The notes beneath the pieces are model-generated. The model searched no databases. It was not told the origin of the DNA and saw only the letters and a program-made list of their open reading frames with translations. From Comamonas denitrificans (GTDB lineage Bacteria > Pseudomonadota > Gammaproteobacteria > Burkholderiales > Burkholderiaceae_C), in contig NZ_JAFNME010000017.1 of assembly GCF_017368815.1 (NCBI RefSeq), forward strand, positions 1 through 64,000: a stretch of DNA of 64,000 bases. Reading direction: 5' to 3'. Shown here in pieces: positions 42,705-51,945 of the stretch. Within the stretch, counting starts at the first letter, position 1, and each line of letters begins with the position of its first letter. A program made the position numbers and the translations under genes.

Positions 42705-44129
42705 TCAGGGTGAAGATTGCAGATTCACATGCTCTGGCGAACCAGAAAGCGCTTTAGCGAGAACACCCCATTGCACGGCTGCGTCGGCGCGAGCACGGAC
42801 CAGAGCCGCTCGCTGGGACAAGGTGCCACGCTCCGCTTCTGCAACAACGGTCGCATCCACCTGTCCCGCCTCAAAGAGGCGTCGACTGCGGTCAAGGAGT
42901 CGATCAGCGACGACAAGACCATCGACCTGATGCTGCAGAGAAGTCCGCTGGGTCTGCCAGCCCAGATAAGCGTTCTCCACATCCTGAAGCGCAAGCAAAA
43001 CCGTGCGTTCCAGGTCAGCCTGTGCGCCGCGACTGCGTGCTGAGCCCTCGTCGATTCCCGCTTGTATTGCTCCACCGTCAAAGATCGGAAGCGTCACACC
43101 CAAGCCCAGAGAGAAAATGTTCCCTGCCACACGTGTTCCGTTGTTCTCGAAGCGTTGGCGCCCACCACTCAAATCGAGCACAAGTTTGGGGAACCGCTCG
43201 CCTTCTGCTGCGTTCCATCGCGCCGTCGCCGCTGCAAGACGCGCCTGCGCGGCTCTGACGTCGGGGCGCTGCTGCAGCAATTCGCCTGGCACGCTTCTGG
43301 GAGTCCAATCGGGCATGGTGAGAGAGGCAAGCGCAGGACCGCTGCCAAGCGCCCCCGGAATCCGGCCAACGAGCACATCCAAGGCATGCGTTGCTTCGCC
43401 GCGTACGCGTCGCAACTGCTCTTGCTCCACCCGGAGGGCGATGACCTCGGAACGCGTGCGTTCAATGTCAAAGCCCGTAGCTTGACCTGCCTTGAACTTC
43501 TGCTCTGTCAGACGCTCAAGGCGCTCGGCGACTTGAAGTCGCTCTTTTGCCAGATCTTCCAGCTCTGCCGCCTGCCGCTGCTGCAGTGCAGCGGACACTG
43601 TCTCAAAGGCGATCTGCCAACGTGTCGCGAACCAGTTCTGTTCGACAGCAACTGCGTCCATCCGTGCGCCATCAGCGGCATGCGAGAGGCGGCCCGCTAG
43701 ATCAACTTCCCATGAAGCCGACAGCGGAAGCCTGGCATCGCTGCTGATGGTCGGTGCCAAAGAAAAGTCGCGCGCGCGCGTTGCTTGGGGCGTGAGCGCC
43801 AAGCTAGGGAACATTGAAGCGCGTGTACGTCGGGTGATCGCCACAGCTTCATCAATCCGCGCTCTTGCAATAGCGAGATCGGTGTTGTGCTCCAGCGCGT
43901 TGCGCACCAGCGCGTCAATCAGCGGATCACCGTACGCCGTCCACCACTCGGCCGGGAGTGCTTGTGCTGGCACCTGCTGCACAGCCAGACCCGCTTCGTT
44001 CATGAATTTGGCCGGAACCTCAACGCGTGATGTCTCCACCCTGTGAGGCGAGTGGCTGCACGCGGCGAGAAGCGTGATCGATAGGAATGCAACAGCAGTA
44101 AGGCCGCGGCGGGCGTAGGGATCGGACAT
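42705..44129 (-). CDS. Outer-membrane efflux lipoprotein (OprM/NodT family)
   Basis: Exit duct of the RND pump encoded divergently. The 474 residues start with a lipoprotein signal (LSITLLAACSHSPHRV). Two TolC-type repeats follow, with EWWTAYGDPLIDALVRNALE and NTDLAIARARIDEAVAITRR at the start. PGELLQQRPDVRAAQARLAA and EDVENAYLGWQ-type helices (LLALQDVENAYLGWQTQRTS) complete the fold. Transcribed away from the TetR gene, with two palindromes in the 109-base shared region. No break or missing part is visible. Confidence 0.92.
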   Translation of the reverse strand: MSDPYARRGLTAVAFLSITLLAACSHSPHRVETSRVEVPAKFMNEAGLAVQQVPAQALPAEWWTAYGDPLIDALVRNALEHNTDLAIARARIDEAVAITRRTRASMFPSLALTPQATRARDFSLAPTISSDARLPLSASWEVDLAGRLSHAADGARMDAVAVEQNWFATRWQIAFETVSAALQQRQAAELEDLAKERLQVAERLERLTEQKFKAGQATGFDIERTRSEVIALRVEQEQLRRVRGEATHALDVLVGRIPGALGSGPALASLTMPDWTPRSVPGELLQQRPDVRAAQARLAAATARWNAAEGERFPKLVLDLSGGRQRFENNGTRVAGNIFSLGLGVTLPIFDGGAIQAGIDEGSARSRGAQADLERTVLLALQDVENAYLGWQTQRTSLQHQVDGLVVADRLLDRSRRLFEAGQVDATVVAEAERGTLSQRAALVRARADAAVQWGVLAKALSGSPEHVNLQSSP

Positions 44130-44160
44130 GTTGAGCCACTAGGTTGTGAATTGAGGAGGC

Positions 44161-44209
44161 CGTCTTGACGGGCATAGTTCATGGCGTGTACTATACCGTC
44201 CAGACGGTT
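44161..44209. promoter_or_regulatory. Two related palindromic operators in the divergent efflux promoter
   Basis: CCGTCTTGACGG (44161-44172) and ACCGTCCAGACGGT (44196-44209) share the arms CCGTC and GACGG around a two-base centre. Their centres are 36 bases apart. They lie in the 109-base gap between the outer-membrane gene (-) and the TetR gene (+), and a TetR dimer from the neighbouring gene is the obvious ligand. The arrangement would let one regulator control both transcripts. Confidence 0.75.
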
Positions 44210-44238
44210 CAAAAATCAAGCATCTTTGGAGTTTCACC

Positions 44239-44874
44239 ATGGCAACTCGTATGAAATCAAGCCCAGAGGAGTCGCATTCGGCGGACAACGGCGCTGAAGC
44301 CCCCTCCATCTCTAAGAAAGCGCAACAAACACGGGAGCGCATCCTTCAAGCTGCGCGTGACGTAGTCATGGAGGGAGGTGCCGGGCACCTAACGCTTGAC
44401 GCGGTCGTTGCACGGGCAGGAATGAGCAAAGGTGTGTTCCTGTACCACTTCAAGACCAAGCGCGATCTGCTCCTCACGATGATTGATGACCAGGTCTCGG
44501 CGTTTGATGGCGGGCAGGAAGAGCGAGAGCTGCCATTCGTCGGCGATCCAGACCCTTGGCTATCCAGCCAGGTCTCGGCTATGCCTGACGGCGGGATGCA
44601 AAAGATGAGCGCTGCATTGCTGGCGGCCGTGGCTGAAGACCCCACGCTGCTTGAGCCTGTGCGCGGCTGGTACCGCAGGCAGTACGAGAACGCGAGCAAA
44701 TCTCCACGCGGCACCGATATCGCCGGAATCGTTCTATTTGCCTTGGACGGAGTCTTCCTCGCCGAAATGATGGGTTTTCCGACGTTTGCTGCCGAAGACC
44801 TTTCTCGACTCATGCACACCCTCCAGGCGCTCGCCCGCGGCGAACTGGAACTCACCCCTATTGATAAACGCTGA
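44239..44874 (+). CDS. TetR-family repressor of the RND efflux genes
   Basis: A 211-residue regulator. The N-terminal HTH at about residues 28-75 is TRERILQAARDVVMEGGAGH, then LTLDAVVARAGMSKGVFLYH and FKTKRDLLLTM. The C-terminal part is a ligand-binding helical domain. It is translated together with the adaptor gene (TGATG overlap) and faces the outer-membrane gene, so it most likely represses the whole efflux set from the two palindromes at 44161-44209. The inducer is unknown, presumably a pump substrate. Confidence 0.9.
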   Translation: MATRMKSSPEESHSADNGAEAPSISKKAQQTRERILQAARDVVMEGGAGHLTLDAVVARAGMSKGVFLYHFKTKRDLLLTMIDDQVSAFDGGQEERELPFVGDPDPWLSSQVSAMPDGGMQKMSAALLAAVAEDPTLLEPVRGWYRRQYENASKSPRGTDIAGIVLFALDGVFLAEMMGFPTFAAEDLSRLMHTLQALARGELELTPIDKR

Positions 44875-46040
44875 TGAAAGGCCTTCCCGTGTCTTGCACT
44901 CCCTTTAAATCCCAGTCCTGGCAAATGCAGAAAGTCGGCCTCGCGTTTGTTCTGCTCGCATCGCTTGCCGGCTGTGGTAGTCAGAAGGAGCCTGCTTCCG
45001 ATCCACCGCGAGCGGTCAAGCTGCTCACGGTGGGGGATGTAGGTTCTGTGGCCAATCGCATTGAATTGAGTGGTCTAGCTCGCTCCAGTGAGCGGAGTAC
45101 CTTGGGGTTCGAGACTGGCGGGCGTATCAGCAAGCTTCATGTGGACGTGGGAGATCGCTTCTCTCGCGGACAGCTTCTGGCTGAGTTGGATGTTCAGCCC
45201 GAGCAACTCCGCCTAGAACAGGCTCGGGCGACACTCGCTGCTGCGGAAGCCGCATTGGCAGACAGAATCGTGCAGACAACGCAGCAAAGGGGGCTGCTTG
45301 AGGGCAACGTAATCTCCCCGGCTGCATTCGAGAGTGTGAAAGCACAGTTGGTTGCAGCTGAAGGCCAGGTGCGCAATGCAAAGGCCGCATTCGGCCTTGC
45401 CGAGCGTGCGCGAAGGGGGGCCGCCATTCATGCGCCATTCGACGGCGTCGTCGCGGAGAAACTCGCTCTGCCGTTCACAGATATTGCAGCCGGAGCGCCG
45501 GTGCTTCAAGTGGATGGACTACGCAGCGGCGTAGAAGTCCTTGCGACTGCATCGACGACCCAGGCGGCAAATATCAAAATTGGGCAGGTCGCCGAACTGC
45601 GCCTGAGCGAGTCAGCAAGTCCCGTTCGTGCTTCGGTACAACGCATCGGCTTGCGTGCTGAAAATGGCTCACTTTTACCTGTCGTGCTCGTTCCTCAAGA
45701 TGCTACTCTTGCGCGCAGTCTTCGACCCGGGTCTGCCGTTCAAGTATTGCTGAAGGCACCGGAAGCGAAGGATGCCTCACCAGATCGTCTGATGCTTCCC
45801 TATTCGGCACTGGTGCTCAGTGAGAAAGCAGGACAAGCCGCAGTGTTTGTATATGACGTGACCGGAAAGAAGGTGCACCGCCGGGAAGTGCAATTCCAGA
45901 GCGAGCCAGGCGGCGACAACGTTCGCGTTGTGGGCGGCCTGAAGCGCGGCGAGATGGTAGTCGCGGCTGGCGCGAGTTGGCTGACGAACGAGCAACAAGT
46001 CACCCCACTCAAGGCCACGACCCAATTGGCCGGACGCTGA
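44874..46040 (+). CDS. RND periplasmic adaptor (membrane-fusion) lipoprotein
   Basis: Links the inner-membrane pump with the outer-membrane channel. The 388 residues have a lipoprotein signal (LASLAGCGSQKEP), a split lipoyl domain (GGRISKLHVDVGDRFSRGQL ... AAIHAPFDGVVAEKLA), an alpha-hairpin and a beta-barrel with a C-terminal membrane-proximal domain. Start overlaps the TetR stop (TGATG). The pump gene follows 22 bases later. Assignment to the HlyD/AcrA group is firm; specificity is not readable. Confidence 0.91.
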   Translation: MKGLPVSCTPFKSQSWQMQKVGLAFVLLASLAGCGSQKEPASDPPRAVKLLTVGDVGSVANRIELSGLARSSERSTLGFETGGRISKLHVDVGDRFSRGQLLAELDVQPEQLRLEQARATLAAAEAALADRIVQTTQQRGLLEGNVISPAAFESVKAQLVAAEGQVRNAKAAFGLAERARRGAAIHAPFDGVVAEKLALPFTDIAAGAPVLQVDGLRSGVEVLATASTTQAANIKIGQVAELRLSESASPVRASVQRIGLRAENGSLLPVVLVPQDATLARSLRPGSAVQVLLKAPEAKDASPDRLMLPYSALVLSEKAGQAAVFVYDVTGKKVHRREVQFQSEPGGDNVRVVGGLKRGEMVVAAGASWLTNEQQVTPLKATTQLAGR

Positions 46041-46062
46041 CCCGCTACAGGAAGACTTCGCT

Positions 46063-49000
46063 ATGAAGATCACAGAAATGGCGCTGCGCGCCAGCAGACT
46101 CACCTACCTTGCCGCGGTCATCATTCTTGTTGCCGGCATTGCCACGTTTCTCAATTTCCCTTCGCAGGAAGAGCCATCGGTCACGATTCGAGATGCGGTT
46201 GTTGCCGTTCTGAACCCTGGCATGCCAGCCGAACGTGTTGAGCAGTTGATCGCGCGTCCGATCGAGGAGCGTTTGCGGGAGCTGGCCGAGGTCAAGCGTG
46301 TAACCACAACCGTTCGCGCGGGCGGGGCCGTCATACAGGTCACGATCTGGGAGCGGTACACCGACCTAGCCCCCATATGGCAGCGCGTTCGCGCGAAGGT
46401 TGCCGATGCTCAGCCTCTGCTTCCACAGGGTACGTTGGGGCCATTTGTCAACGACGACTTCGGCCGTGTTGCCGTGGCCTCCATTGCGGTGACCGCGCCG
46501 GGCTACTCCATGGGCGAAATGCGTGTGTCGTTGAAAGAGATGCGCGATCGCCTATACGCGCTTCCCGGCGTTGATCGCATCAGCTTCTACGGCTTGCAGG
46601 AAGAGCGCGTCTATCTCGAATTTGATCGACCAAAACTAGCCCAGCTTGGATTGACCCCACAAGGGGTGATCGATCAACTCGTTAAACAAAACGTCGTGCT
46701 TTCAGGCGGGCAAATCGCCATCGGTGGCATCAACGCTTCGCTGGCTGTTAGTGGAGAGGTTCGCGACGCCGCTTCGCTGCGCGCGTTGCCGATCATGATG
46801 GCGCAAGCTCAGGGTGCGCGCGGTGCTTCGCCTGCTCCTTCAATCTCACTGGGAGAGCTTGCGCGCGTGCAGGTACAACCTGCAGATCCTCCCGAGTCTG
46901 CTGCAGTCTATAAGGGCCAGCCTGCCGTAGTGATGGCAGTGTCCATGACCTCGGGCCAGAACGTGGAGCAATTCGGCGTAGCCCTCAAATCCCGTGTGGC
47001 CGAGCTTGAGAAACTTCTGCCCGCAGGTTTCGAGCTCTCCTATGTGACATTCCAGGCAGACGTCGTCAAACGTGAAATGGGCAAGATGAACCAGGTGATG
47101 ATCGAAACGATTGTCATCGTGCTCGGCGTCGTCGTCCTTTTCCTGGGATGGCGCACAGGATTCATCGTCGGGATGATCGTGCCGCTTACCATTCTGGGGG
47201 CACTGATCGTGATGCGCGCGCTGAACATCGAGCTGCAAAGTGTTTCGATGGCAGCCATCATCATCGCTTTGGGGCTCTTGGTAGACAACGGCATCGTGAT
47301 TGCCGAAGACATTGAACGGCGCTTGGCAGCCGGTGAAGACCGCAAACAGGCTTGTCTCGAAGCGGGTCGTACCCTCGCACTGCCGCTGCTGACGTCCTCA
47401 TTGGTTATCGTCATCGCCTTCTCCCCGTTCTTCTTCGGCCAGAGTGCGACGAGTGAGTATCTGCGCTCTCTCGTCATTGTCCTCGCGCTCACGTTACTCG
47501 GATCTTGGCTGTTGTGTCTGACCGTCACTCCACTGCTGTGCTACCACTTCACCAAAGTGCATCATCAACCGGCGAATGACGCGCAAACCTACAACACACG
47601 CTTCTATCGCGGCTATCGCAAGTTGCTTGAGTGGGTGCTTGACCACAAGGCGATCTACGTTGGTGTGATGACGGGTGCATTGGCCGTAGCTCTGTACGGA
47701 TTCACGACACTGCCATACGACTTCTTGCCGAAGTCCGACCGAGTTCAATTCCAAATACCGGTGCAGCTCGCCCCTGGAACGGATTCACGGCTCACTCTTG
47801 CCAAAGTGAAGGAAGTGAGCGGCTGGCTCGGTGATCAAGAAATCAACCCCGAAATCACGGATCACATTGGCTACGTCGCTGACGGTGGGCCGCGCTTCAT
47901 CCTTGGGCTCAATCCCCCATTGCCAGCATCGAACATCGCGTACTTTGTCGTGACGGTCAAGGCAGGCACCAACATTGACGTCGTGATTGCCCGAACTCGG
48001 GCTTACTTCGCGCAGCATCATGGAGATGTACGCGCAGAGCCTCAGCGGTTCTCGCTAGGCACTACCGAAGCCGGCACAGCCGTCTACCGGGTCAGTGGGC
48101 CGGATCATGAGGTGCTGATGAATGCGGCGGCGAAAATTGAGTCCGCGCTACGGGAGCTGCCAGGTACGGCCAACATCAAGAACAACTGGGATACCCGTGT
48201 CGGCCGTCTCGATGTTCGGGTCGATCAAGATCGTGCGCGACGTGCTGGCGTCACCACCGACGACATAGCTGCCTGGCTTGGCACCCGCTACATCGGCCAG
48301 TCGATCTCTGTGATCCGAGATGGCGATACCAGCGTGCCAATCGTGATGCGCGGGACGTCCAATGATCGGCGCAGCACTGCGGACGTTGGTTCGACGACCA
48401 TCTATCCAGCGTCGGGTGGCCAGCCGGTTTCCCTGGCGCAAGTGGCCGATGTCACGCTCGCTAGCGAGCCGTCTGTGATCCAGCGCCGCAATCTCATTCG
48501 TACAGTCACAGTTCAGGGGCAGAACACCGCATACACCGCGCAAGAGATCGTGGATCACCTCGCACCTCGGATCGCCGCAATTGAACTACCTGCAGGCTAT
48601 GCCATAGAGCTTGGTGGAGAAATTGAGGAATCGGCTGAATCGAATGCATCGCTCACGCACTACATGCCGTTCGCTCTTCTGGCGATGTTGCTGCTATTCA
48701 TCTGGCAGTTCAACTCCTTCCGCAAGCTGATCGTGATTCTCGCAACGATTCCCTTCACGTTGATTGGGGTCGTGATTGCACTGAAGGCAACAGGCACTCC
48801 TTTCAGCTTCATGGCGACATTCGGGGTGCTTGCGCTGTTCGGAATCATCGTCAACAACGCCGTTCTTCTGCTCGAACAAATTGAACACGGCCTCTCGGAA
48901 GGTCTCGCCCGACATGAAGCCCTGGTGGGAGCTGCGATGCAGCGGCTGCGTCCAATCGTGATGACCAAGGTGACCTGTATCGCGGGTCTCGTGCCCCTGA

Positions 49001-49179
49001 TGTTGTTTGCGGGGCCGCTGTGGAAGGGCATGGCCATCGGCATGATCGGTGGTCTCGCACTTGGCACGCTCGTGACGCTTGGCCTGATTCCGTTGCTCTA
49101 CGAGGTGCTGTTCGGAATGAAGTGGCCGGGCAGCAAACGGAGTCACGAGGCGGTACAACAACCAGTGCAACCGGTCTGA
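46063..49179 (+). CDS. RND efflux pump, inner-membrane transporter
   Basis: Proton-driven multidrug exporter of the hydrophobe/amphiphile (HAE-1) or related class. The 1038 residues include TM1 (LTYLAAVIILVAGIATFL) and two large periplasmic loops. Proton-relay helices in the first half are AAIIIALGLLVDNGIVIAED, with the Asp characteristic of TM4. The matching second half has FGVLALFGIIVNNAVLLLEQ and LRPIVMTKVTCIAGLVPLML. No heavy-metal (CzcA) signature is evident. With TetR, the adaptor and the outer-membrane partner it forms a complete tripartite pump. The gene is less GC-rich and has different codon preference from the conjugation genes, as expected for cargo. Confidence 0.93.
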   Translation: MKITEMALRASRLTYLAAVIILVAGIATFLNFPSQEEPSVTIRDAVVAVLNPGMPAERVEQLIARPIEERLRELAEVKRVTTTVRAGGAVIQVTIWERYTDLAPIWQRVRAKVADAQPLLPQGTLGPFVNDDFGRVAVASIAVTAPGYSMGEMRVSLKEMRDRLYALPGVDRISFYGLQEERVYLEFDRPKLAQLGLTPQGVIDQLVKQNVVLSGGQIAIGGINASLAVSGEVRDAASLRALPIMMAQAQGARGASPAPSISLGELARVQVQPADPPESAAVYKGQPAVVMAVSMTSGQNVEQFGVALKSRVAELEKLLPAGFELSYVTFQADVVKREMGKMNQVMIETIVIVLGVVVLFLGWRTGFIVGMIVPLTILGALIVMRALNIELQSVSMAAIIIALGLLVDNGIVIAEDIERRLAAGEDRKQACLEAGRTLALPLLTSSLVIVIAFSPFFFGQSATSEYLRSLVIVLALTLLGSWLLCLTVTPLLCYHFTKVHHQPANDAQTYNTRFYRGYRKLLEWVLDHKAIYVGVMTGALAVALYGFTTLPYDFLPKSDRVQFQIPVQLAPGTDSRLTLAKVKEVSGWLGDQEINPEITDHIGYVADGGPRFILGLNPPLPASNIAYFVVTVKAGTNIDVVIARTRAYFAQHHGDVRAEPQRFSLGTTEAGTAVYRVSGPDHEVLMNAAAKIESALRELPGTANIKNNWDTRVGRLDVRVDQDRARRAGVTTDDIAAWLGTRYIGQSISVIRDGDTSVPIVMRGTSNDRRSTADVGSTTIYPASGGQPVSLAQVADVTLASEPSVIQRRNLIRTVTVQGQNTAYTAQEIVDHLAPRIAAIELPAGYAIELGGEIEESAESNASLTHYMPFALLAMLLLFIWQFNSFRKLIVILATIPFTLIGVVIALKATGTPFSFMATFGVLALFGIIVNNAVLLLEQIEHGLSEGLARHEALVGAAMQRLRPIVMTKVTCIAGLVPLMLFAGPLWKGMAIGMIGGLALGTLVTLGLIPLLYEVLFGMKWPGSKRSHEAVQQPVQPV

Positions 49180-49206
49180 TCCCTCAGCGTAACTGTCCAC
49201 ACGCTT

Positions 49207-49240
49207 CCCCCGATCTCTCTCGTGGCCGGAGAGATCGGGG
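49207..49240 (+). other. Strong hairpin after the RND pump gene
   Basis: CCCCGATCTCTC (49208-49219) and GAGAGATCGGGG (49229-49240) pair perfectly around a 9-base loop. There is no T-run after it, so it is not a classical terminator. It may protect the 3' end of the efflux mRNA or dampen read-through into the SMR gene. Confidence 0.5.
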
Positions 49241-49369
49241 AGACAGATTCTCGCCATCAGAGAGTTTAAGAAGAAATCAGAAGCAGAGCGAATTGACCGC
49301 CTACTGCCTATTCTTTGATGCTTTGATGCTTTGATAATCAATTTTCACTGAATAGATTTGGAGAAATAT

Positions 49370-49705
49370 ATGAACCCGTTGTCATGGAATCCATGGTTGG
49401 TTCTACTGATTGCCGGCCTGTTCGAAATCGGTTGGCCACTAGGCCTCAAGATGGGTGCGGCCAATGCAGCGATGCGCTACGTGGGGCCGGCGATTGCAGT
49501 TGCCTGTATGGCAGCCAGCGGCTTTTTCCTATGGTTATCTCTTAAACAGATCCCCATAGGAACAGCTTATGCGGTCTGGACCGGCATCGGTTCGCTGGGC
49601 GCGTTTTTCGTGGGCGTGTATGTGTTCGGCGATACCGCCTCCTTGATACGTTGGGTTGGAATTGCGCTGGTTGTTGCTGGCATCGTCTGTCTGAAAATGG
49701 GATAA
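49370..49705 (+). CDS. Small multidrug resistance (SMR) transporter, SugE/Gdx-like
   Basis: A 111-residue four-helix proton antiporter. The start is ATG 49370 with GGAG seven bases before. The key Glu in helix 1 is present (LIAGLFEIGWPLGLKMG), as is the SugE/Gdx-type IPIGTAYAVWTGIGSLGAFF in helix 3. That pattern resembles guanidinium exporters and quaternary-ammonium pumps of the SugE subgroup more than EmrE. The upstream 190 bases contain a threefold CTTTGATG repeat (about 49310-49334) but no riboswitch I recognise. The next gene starts one base after its stop. Confidence 0.88.
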   Translation: MNPLSWNPWLVLLIAGLFEIGWPLGLKMGAANAAMRYVGPAIAVACMAASGFFLWLSLKQIPIGTAYAVWTGIGSLGAFFVGVYVFGDTASLIRWVGIALVVAGIVCLKMG

Positions 49706-50335
49706 ATGAAAATATATATGAAACGCCCTATTTCATTAATCCATTTTGTGCTGCTGGCAGGCCTCACGGCAACCTTATCTGGCTGTGCTTCAAACGGAAT
49801 GACTCGATCAGGGTTTCTTGGTGATTACGATGTATTGGGAAAAACGAAGTACGAAAATGTTCTGCTCTTCAAGGCGCCAGGCTTTGAACCCAGTCGTTAC
49901 CGGGAAATATTAGTCGAGGATGCTCAGGTAGTGACGGCAACTGGACGCATAGGTGGGCTTGAAGCTGAGCAAGTGCGAGAGCTTCTCGATCACGTCAACA
50001 GTGAACTGCGACATCTCCAAACTAAGTCCGAAGCTCCCGCATCGTCAGGCCGCATACGTGTGCGTGTGGCAATTACGACCATTGAGACGCCCAATAGAGC
50101 AGTCAACACCCTAACGACGTTGCTTGTTGGACCAGTGACAACTGGGGGAGCTAGTTTGGAGTTTGAGGCAGTAGATGAACAAACAGATCGTCGGGTGGCT
50201 GCTGCTAGCTGCTTCGAGCACGGCAACGCTCTCGCGGATTTCAAAGGCTCCTACACACTGCTCGGGCATGCAAAGTCTGCAATCACCACCTGCCTTGAAC
50301 GGATCAATAGCGCTTGGAGAAGTGCTGGCTCGTGA
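49706..50335 (+). CDS. DUF3313-type lipoprotein
   Basis: A 209-residue exported lipoprotein (LTATLSGCASNGMTRSGFLG, Cys near 27). It has the DUF3313-like pattern GFLGDYDVL, a tyrosine/phenylalanine-rich strand (YENVLLFKAPGFEPSRYREI) and a C-terminal part with ASLEFEAVDEQTDRRVAA. The function of this family is unknown; it is usually found in the periplasm or outer membrane. Starts directly after the SMR stop, so the two share a transcript. The patatin-like gene follows. Confidence 0.8.
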   Translation: MKIYMKRPISLIHFVLLAGLTATLSGCASNGMTRSGFLGDYDVLGKTKYENVLLFKAPGFEPSRYREILVEDAQVVTATGRIGGLEAEQVRELLDHVNSELRHLQTKSEAPASSGRIRVRVAITTIETPNRAVNTLTTLLVGPVTTGGASLEFEAVDEQTDRRVAAASCFEHGNALADFKGSYTLLGHAKSAITTCLERINSAWRSAGS

Positions 50336-50523
50336 ATAGCTGCTATTCCATAACTTCGCGCGGATCGCGAGGAGCCTCATCAAGGGGATTCGTAGGGTGC
50401 CGTTCTTGTAACGTCTGCAGCATTCTGGAGTGGCTCTGCTTCGTCGCAAAATTGCCGGCGTTTCTCGTTCTTGTCTATTCGAAACGCTGCGTGGTGCTGC
50501 TTGCAGAGGTAAAGCGCCTGGAG

Positions 50524-51945
50524 GTGTGTAAATTCACACGATGGAGTTTGGCCGGTGTGCTGGCAACGGTAGTTCTGACAGGGTGTTCCACTTACCGTCC
50601 TTGGATCAACCCGACACTTTCCGACGCCGCCTTAATGTCTCTCGCCGAGAACGACCAACGCATCAGGCCGTCGGAGGTCAACCAACCGGTGGTTGTAGCG
50701 GTGACACTGTCAGGCGGGGGCGCTCGGGCGGCGGCCTTCGGCCTGGGCGTGCTGCGCGAACTCAAGGCCACACGCTTCGCGCTAGAGGGCCAGGAGACCA
50801 CTCTGTTGGATCAGGTGTTCCTGGTCAGCGGAGTGTCGGGGGGCAGCATCCTTGCCGCGCACTTCGCGGCCTTCGGCGATGCCACGCTGACTCGTTTCGA
50901 GCCGGATTTTCTGCTTGTGCCTTTTGAGGGGCGACTCATACGTGAAGCTCTGTGGCCTGAGCGTCTTTATAGACTAACTTCACCTTGGTTTGGGCGCAGC
51001 CAGATCCTGGCTCAACGCTTGGACGAACTTTTTGAAGGCCGCACCTTTGGTGACGTGCGCCGACGACCGGGCGCGCCCGAACTGATGATCACGGCAACCG
51101 ACCTCACGACCGGTGCCCCTTTCGATTTCACCACCGAGCAATTCCGGCTAATCTGTTCCGACCTCGATGCAACGCCGCTGTCTTTCGCGGTGGCGGCCTC
51201 GTCGGCAGTACCGCTGGTGCTGTCGCCCGTAACGGTGCGAAACAACGCCAATACCTGTCCGCCGCCTCTCCGATCTTTGCCTGTCAGAGGGCAAAATTAC
51301 AGATCACGCATCCTGCAAAGCGGCATAGACAGCTACCTCAATGCGCACGATCGGCCCTATATCCACCTCGTGGACGGTGGTGTCTCCGACAACCTCGGCG
51401 TACGTCTGATGCTAGACCGGCTAGTAGCTTCGGGCTCAATGAGCGCCAATTTCTCGGAGGTCAAGCCCGGAAGCTTGCGCCGACTCGTGTTGGTGACGGT
51501 GAACTCCGAACGAGGACTGAGCGAGAGAGTGGACAGTAGCGACCGAGTTCCCAGCACGACGCAAGTACTTGAGTCGCTGATCTTCGGTGCCGGCGCTCGC
51601 GAGACCCAGGTGACGCTGGCCATGCTTAACGACGACCTGCAACACTGGCGTTCCGAGATTGTCCGCACCCGTGGCCAAGCGGACAGCCCCTTTGCGGCCG
51701 ACGCAGAAATCTACGTAGTAAGCGTAAGTCTGAACGACGTGCCGGACGACAAGATCCGGCATTCGCTGCTGCGCGTGCCCACAGCCTTCACGATCGAGGC
51801 TACGGATGTCTTGGACCTGCAAACTGCGGGAGGCGAAGCACTGAGGCAATCCAAGGAGTTTATGGCATTGATTGAATCTCTAAGAAGAATCACAGCAGCC
51901 AAGCAGACTGCGCCTGGTACTCAGCTTCCCTTGATATCTAACTGA
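50524..51945 (+). CDS. Patatin-like phospholipase, probable lipoprotein
   Basis: A serine acyl-hydrolase of the patatin group. Motifs are visible in order: oxyanion loop SGGGARAAAFGLGVLRE, nucleophile GVSGGS (GxSxG) and the Asp of the dyad in LVDGGVSDNLGVRL. A lipoprotein signal (LAGVLATVVLTGCSTYRP) precedes the domain. That supports the GTG at 50524 as start (473 residues); the frame is open to 50314 and overlaps the end of the DUF3313 gene, but that lead has no signal-peptide logic. It probably acts on membrane lipids from the outer leaflet side. Whether it is a cargo adaptation (membrane remodelling) or a toxin is unknown. Confidence 0.82.
   Translation: MCKFTRWSLAGVLATVVLTGCSTYRPWINPTLSDAALMSLAENDQRIRPSEVNQPVVVAVTLSGGGARAAAFGLGVLRELKATRFALEGQETTLLDQVFLVSGVSGGSILAAHFAAFGDATLTRFEPDFLLVPFEGRLIREALWPERLYRLTSPWFGRSQILAQRLDELFEGRTFGDVRRRPGAPELMITATDLTTGAPFDFTTEQFRLICSDLDATPLSFAVAASSAVPLVLSPVTVRNNANTCPPPLRSLPVRGQNYRSRILQSGIDSYLNAHDRPYIHLVDGGVSDNLGVRLMLDRLVASGSMSANFSEVKPGSLRRLVLVTVNSERGLSERVDSSDRVPSTTQVLESLIFGAGARETQVTLAMLNDDLQHWRSEIVRTRGQADSPFAADAEIYVVSVSLNDVPDDKIRHSLLRVPTAFTIEATDVLDLQTAGGEALRQSKEFMALIESLRRITAAKQTAPGTQLPLISN

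Noticed and set aside
49180-49369. Guanidine (mini-ykkC) riboswitch before the SugE-like gene
   Set aside because: I looked for paired hairpins with ACGR loops and found none; the hairpin at 49207-49240 has a different loop.
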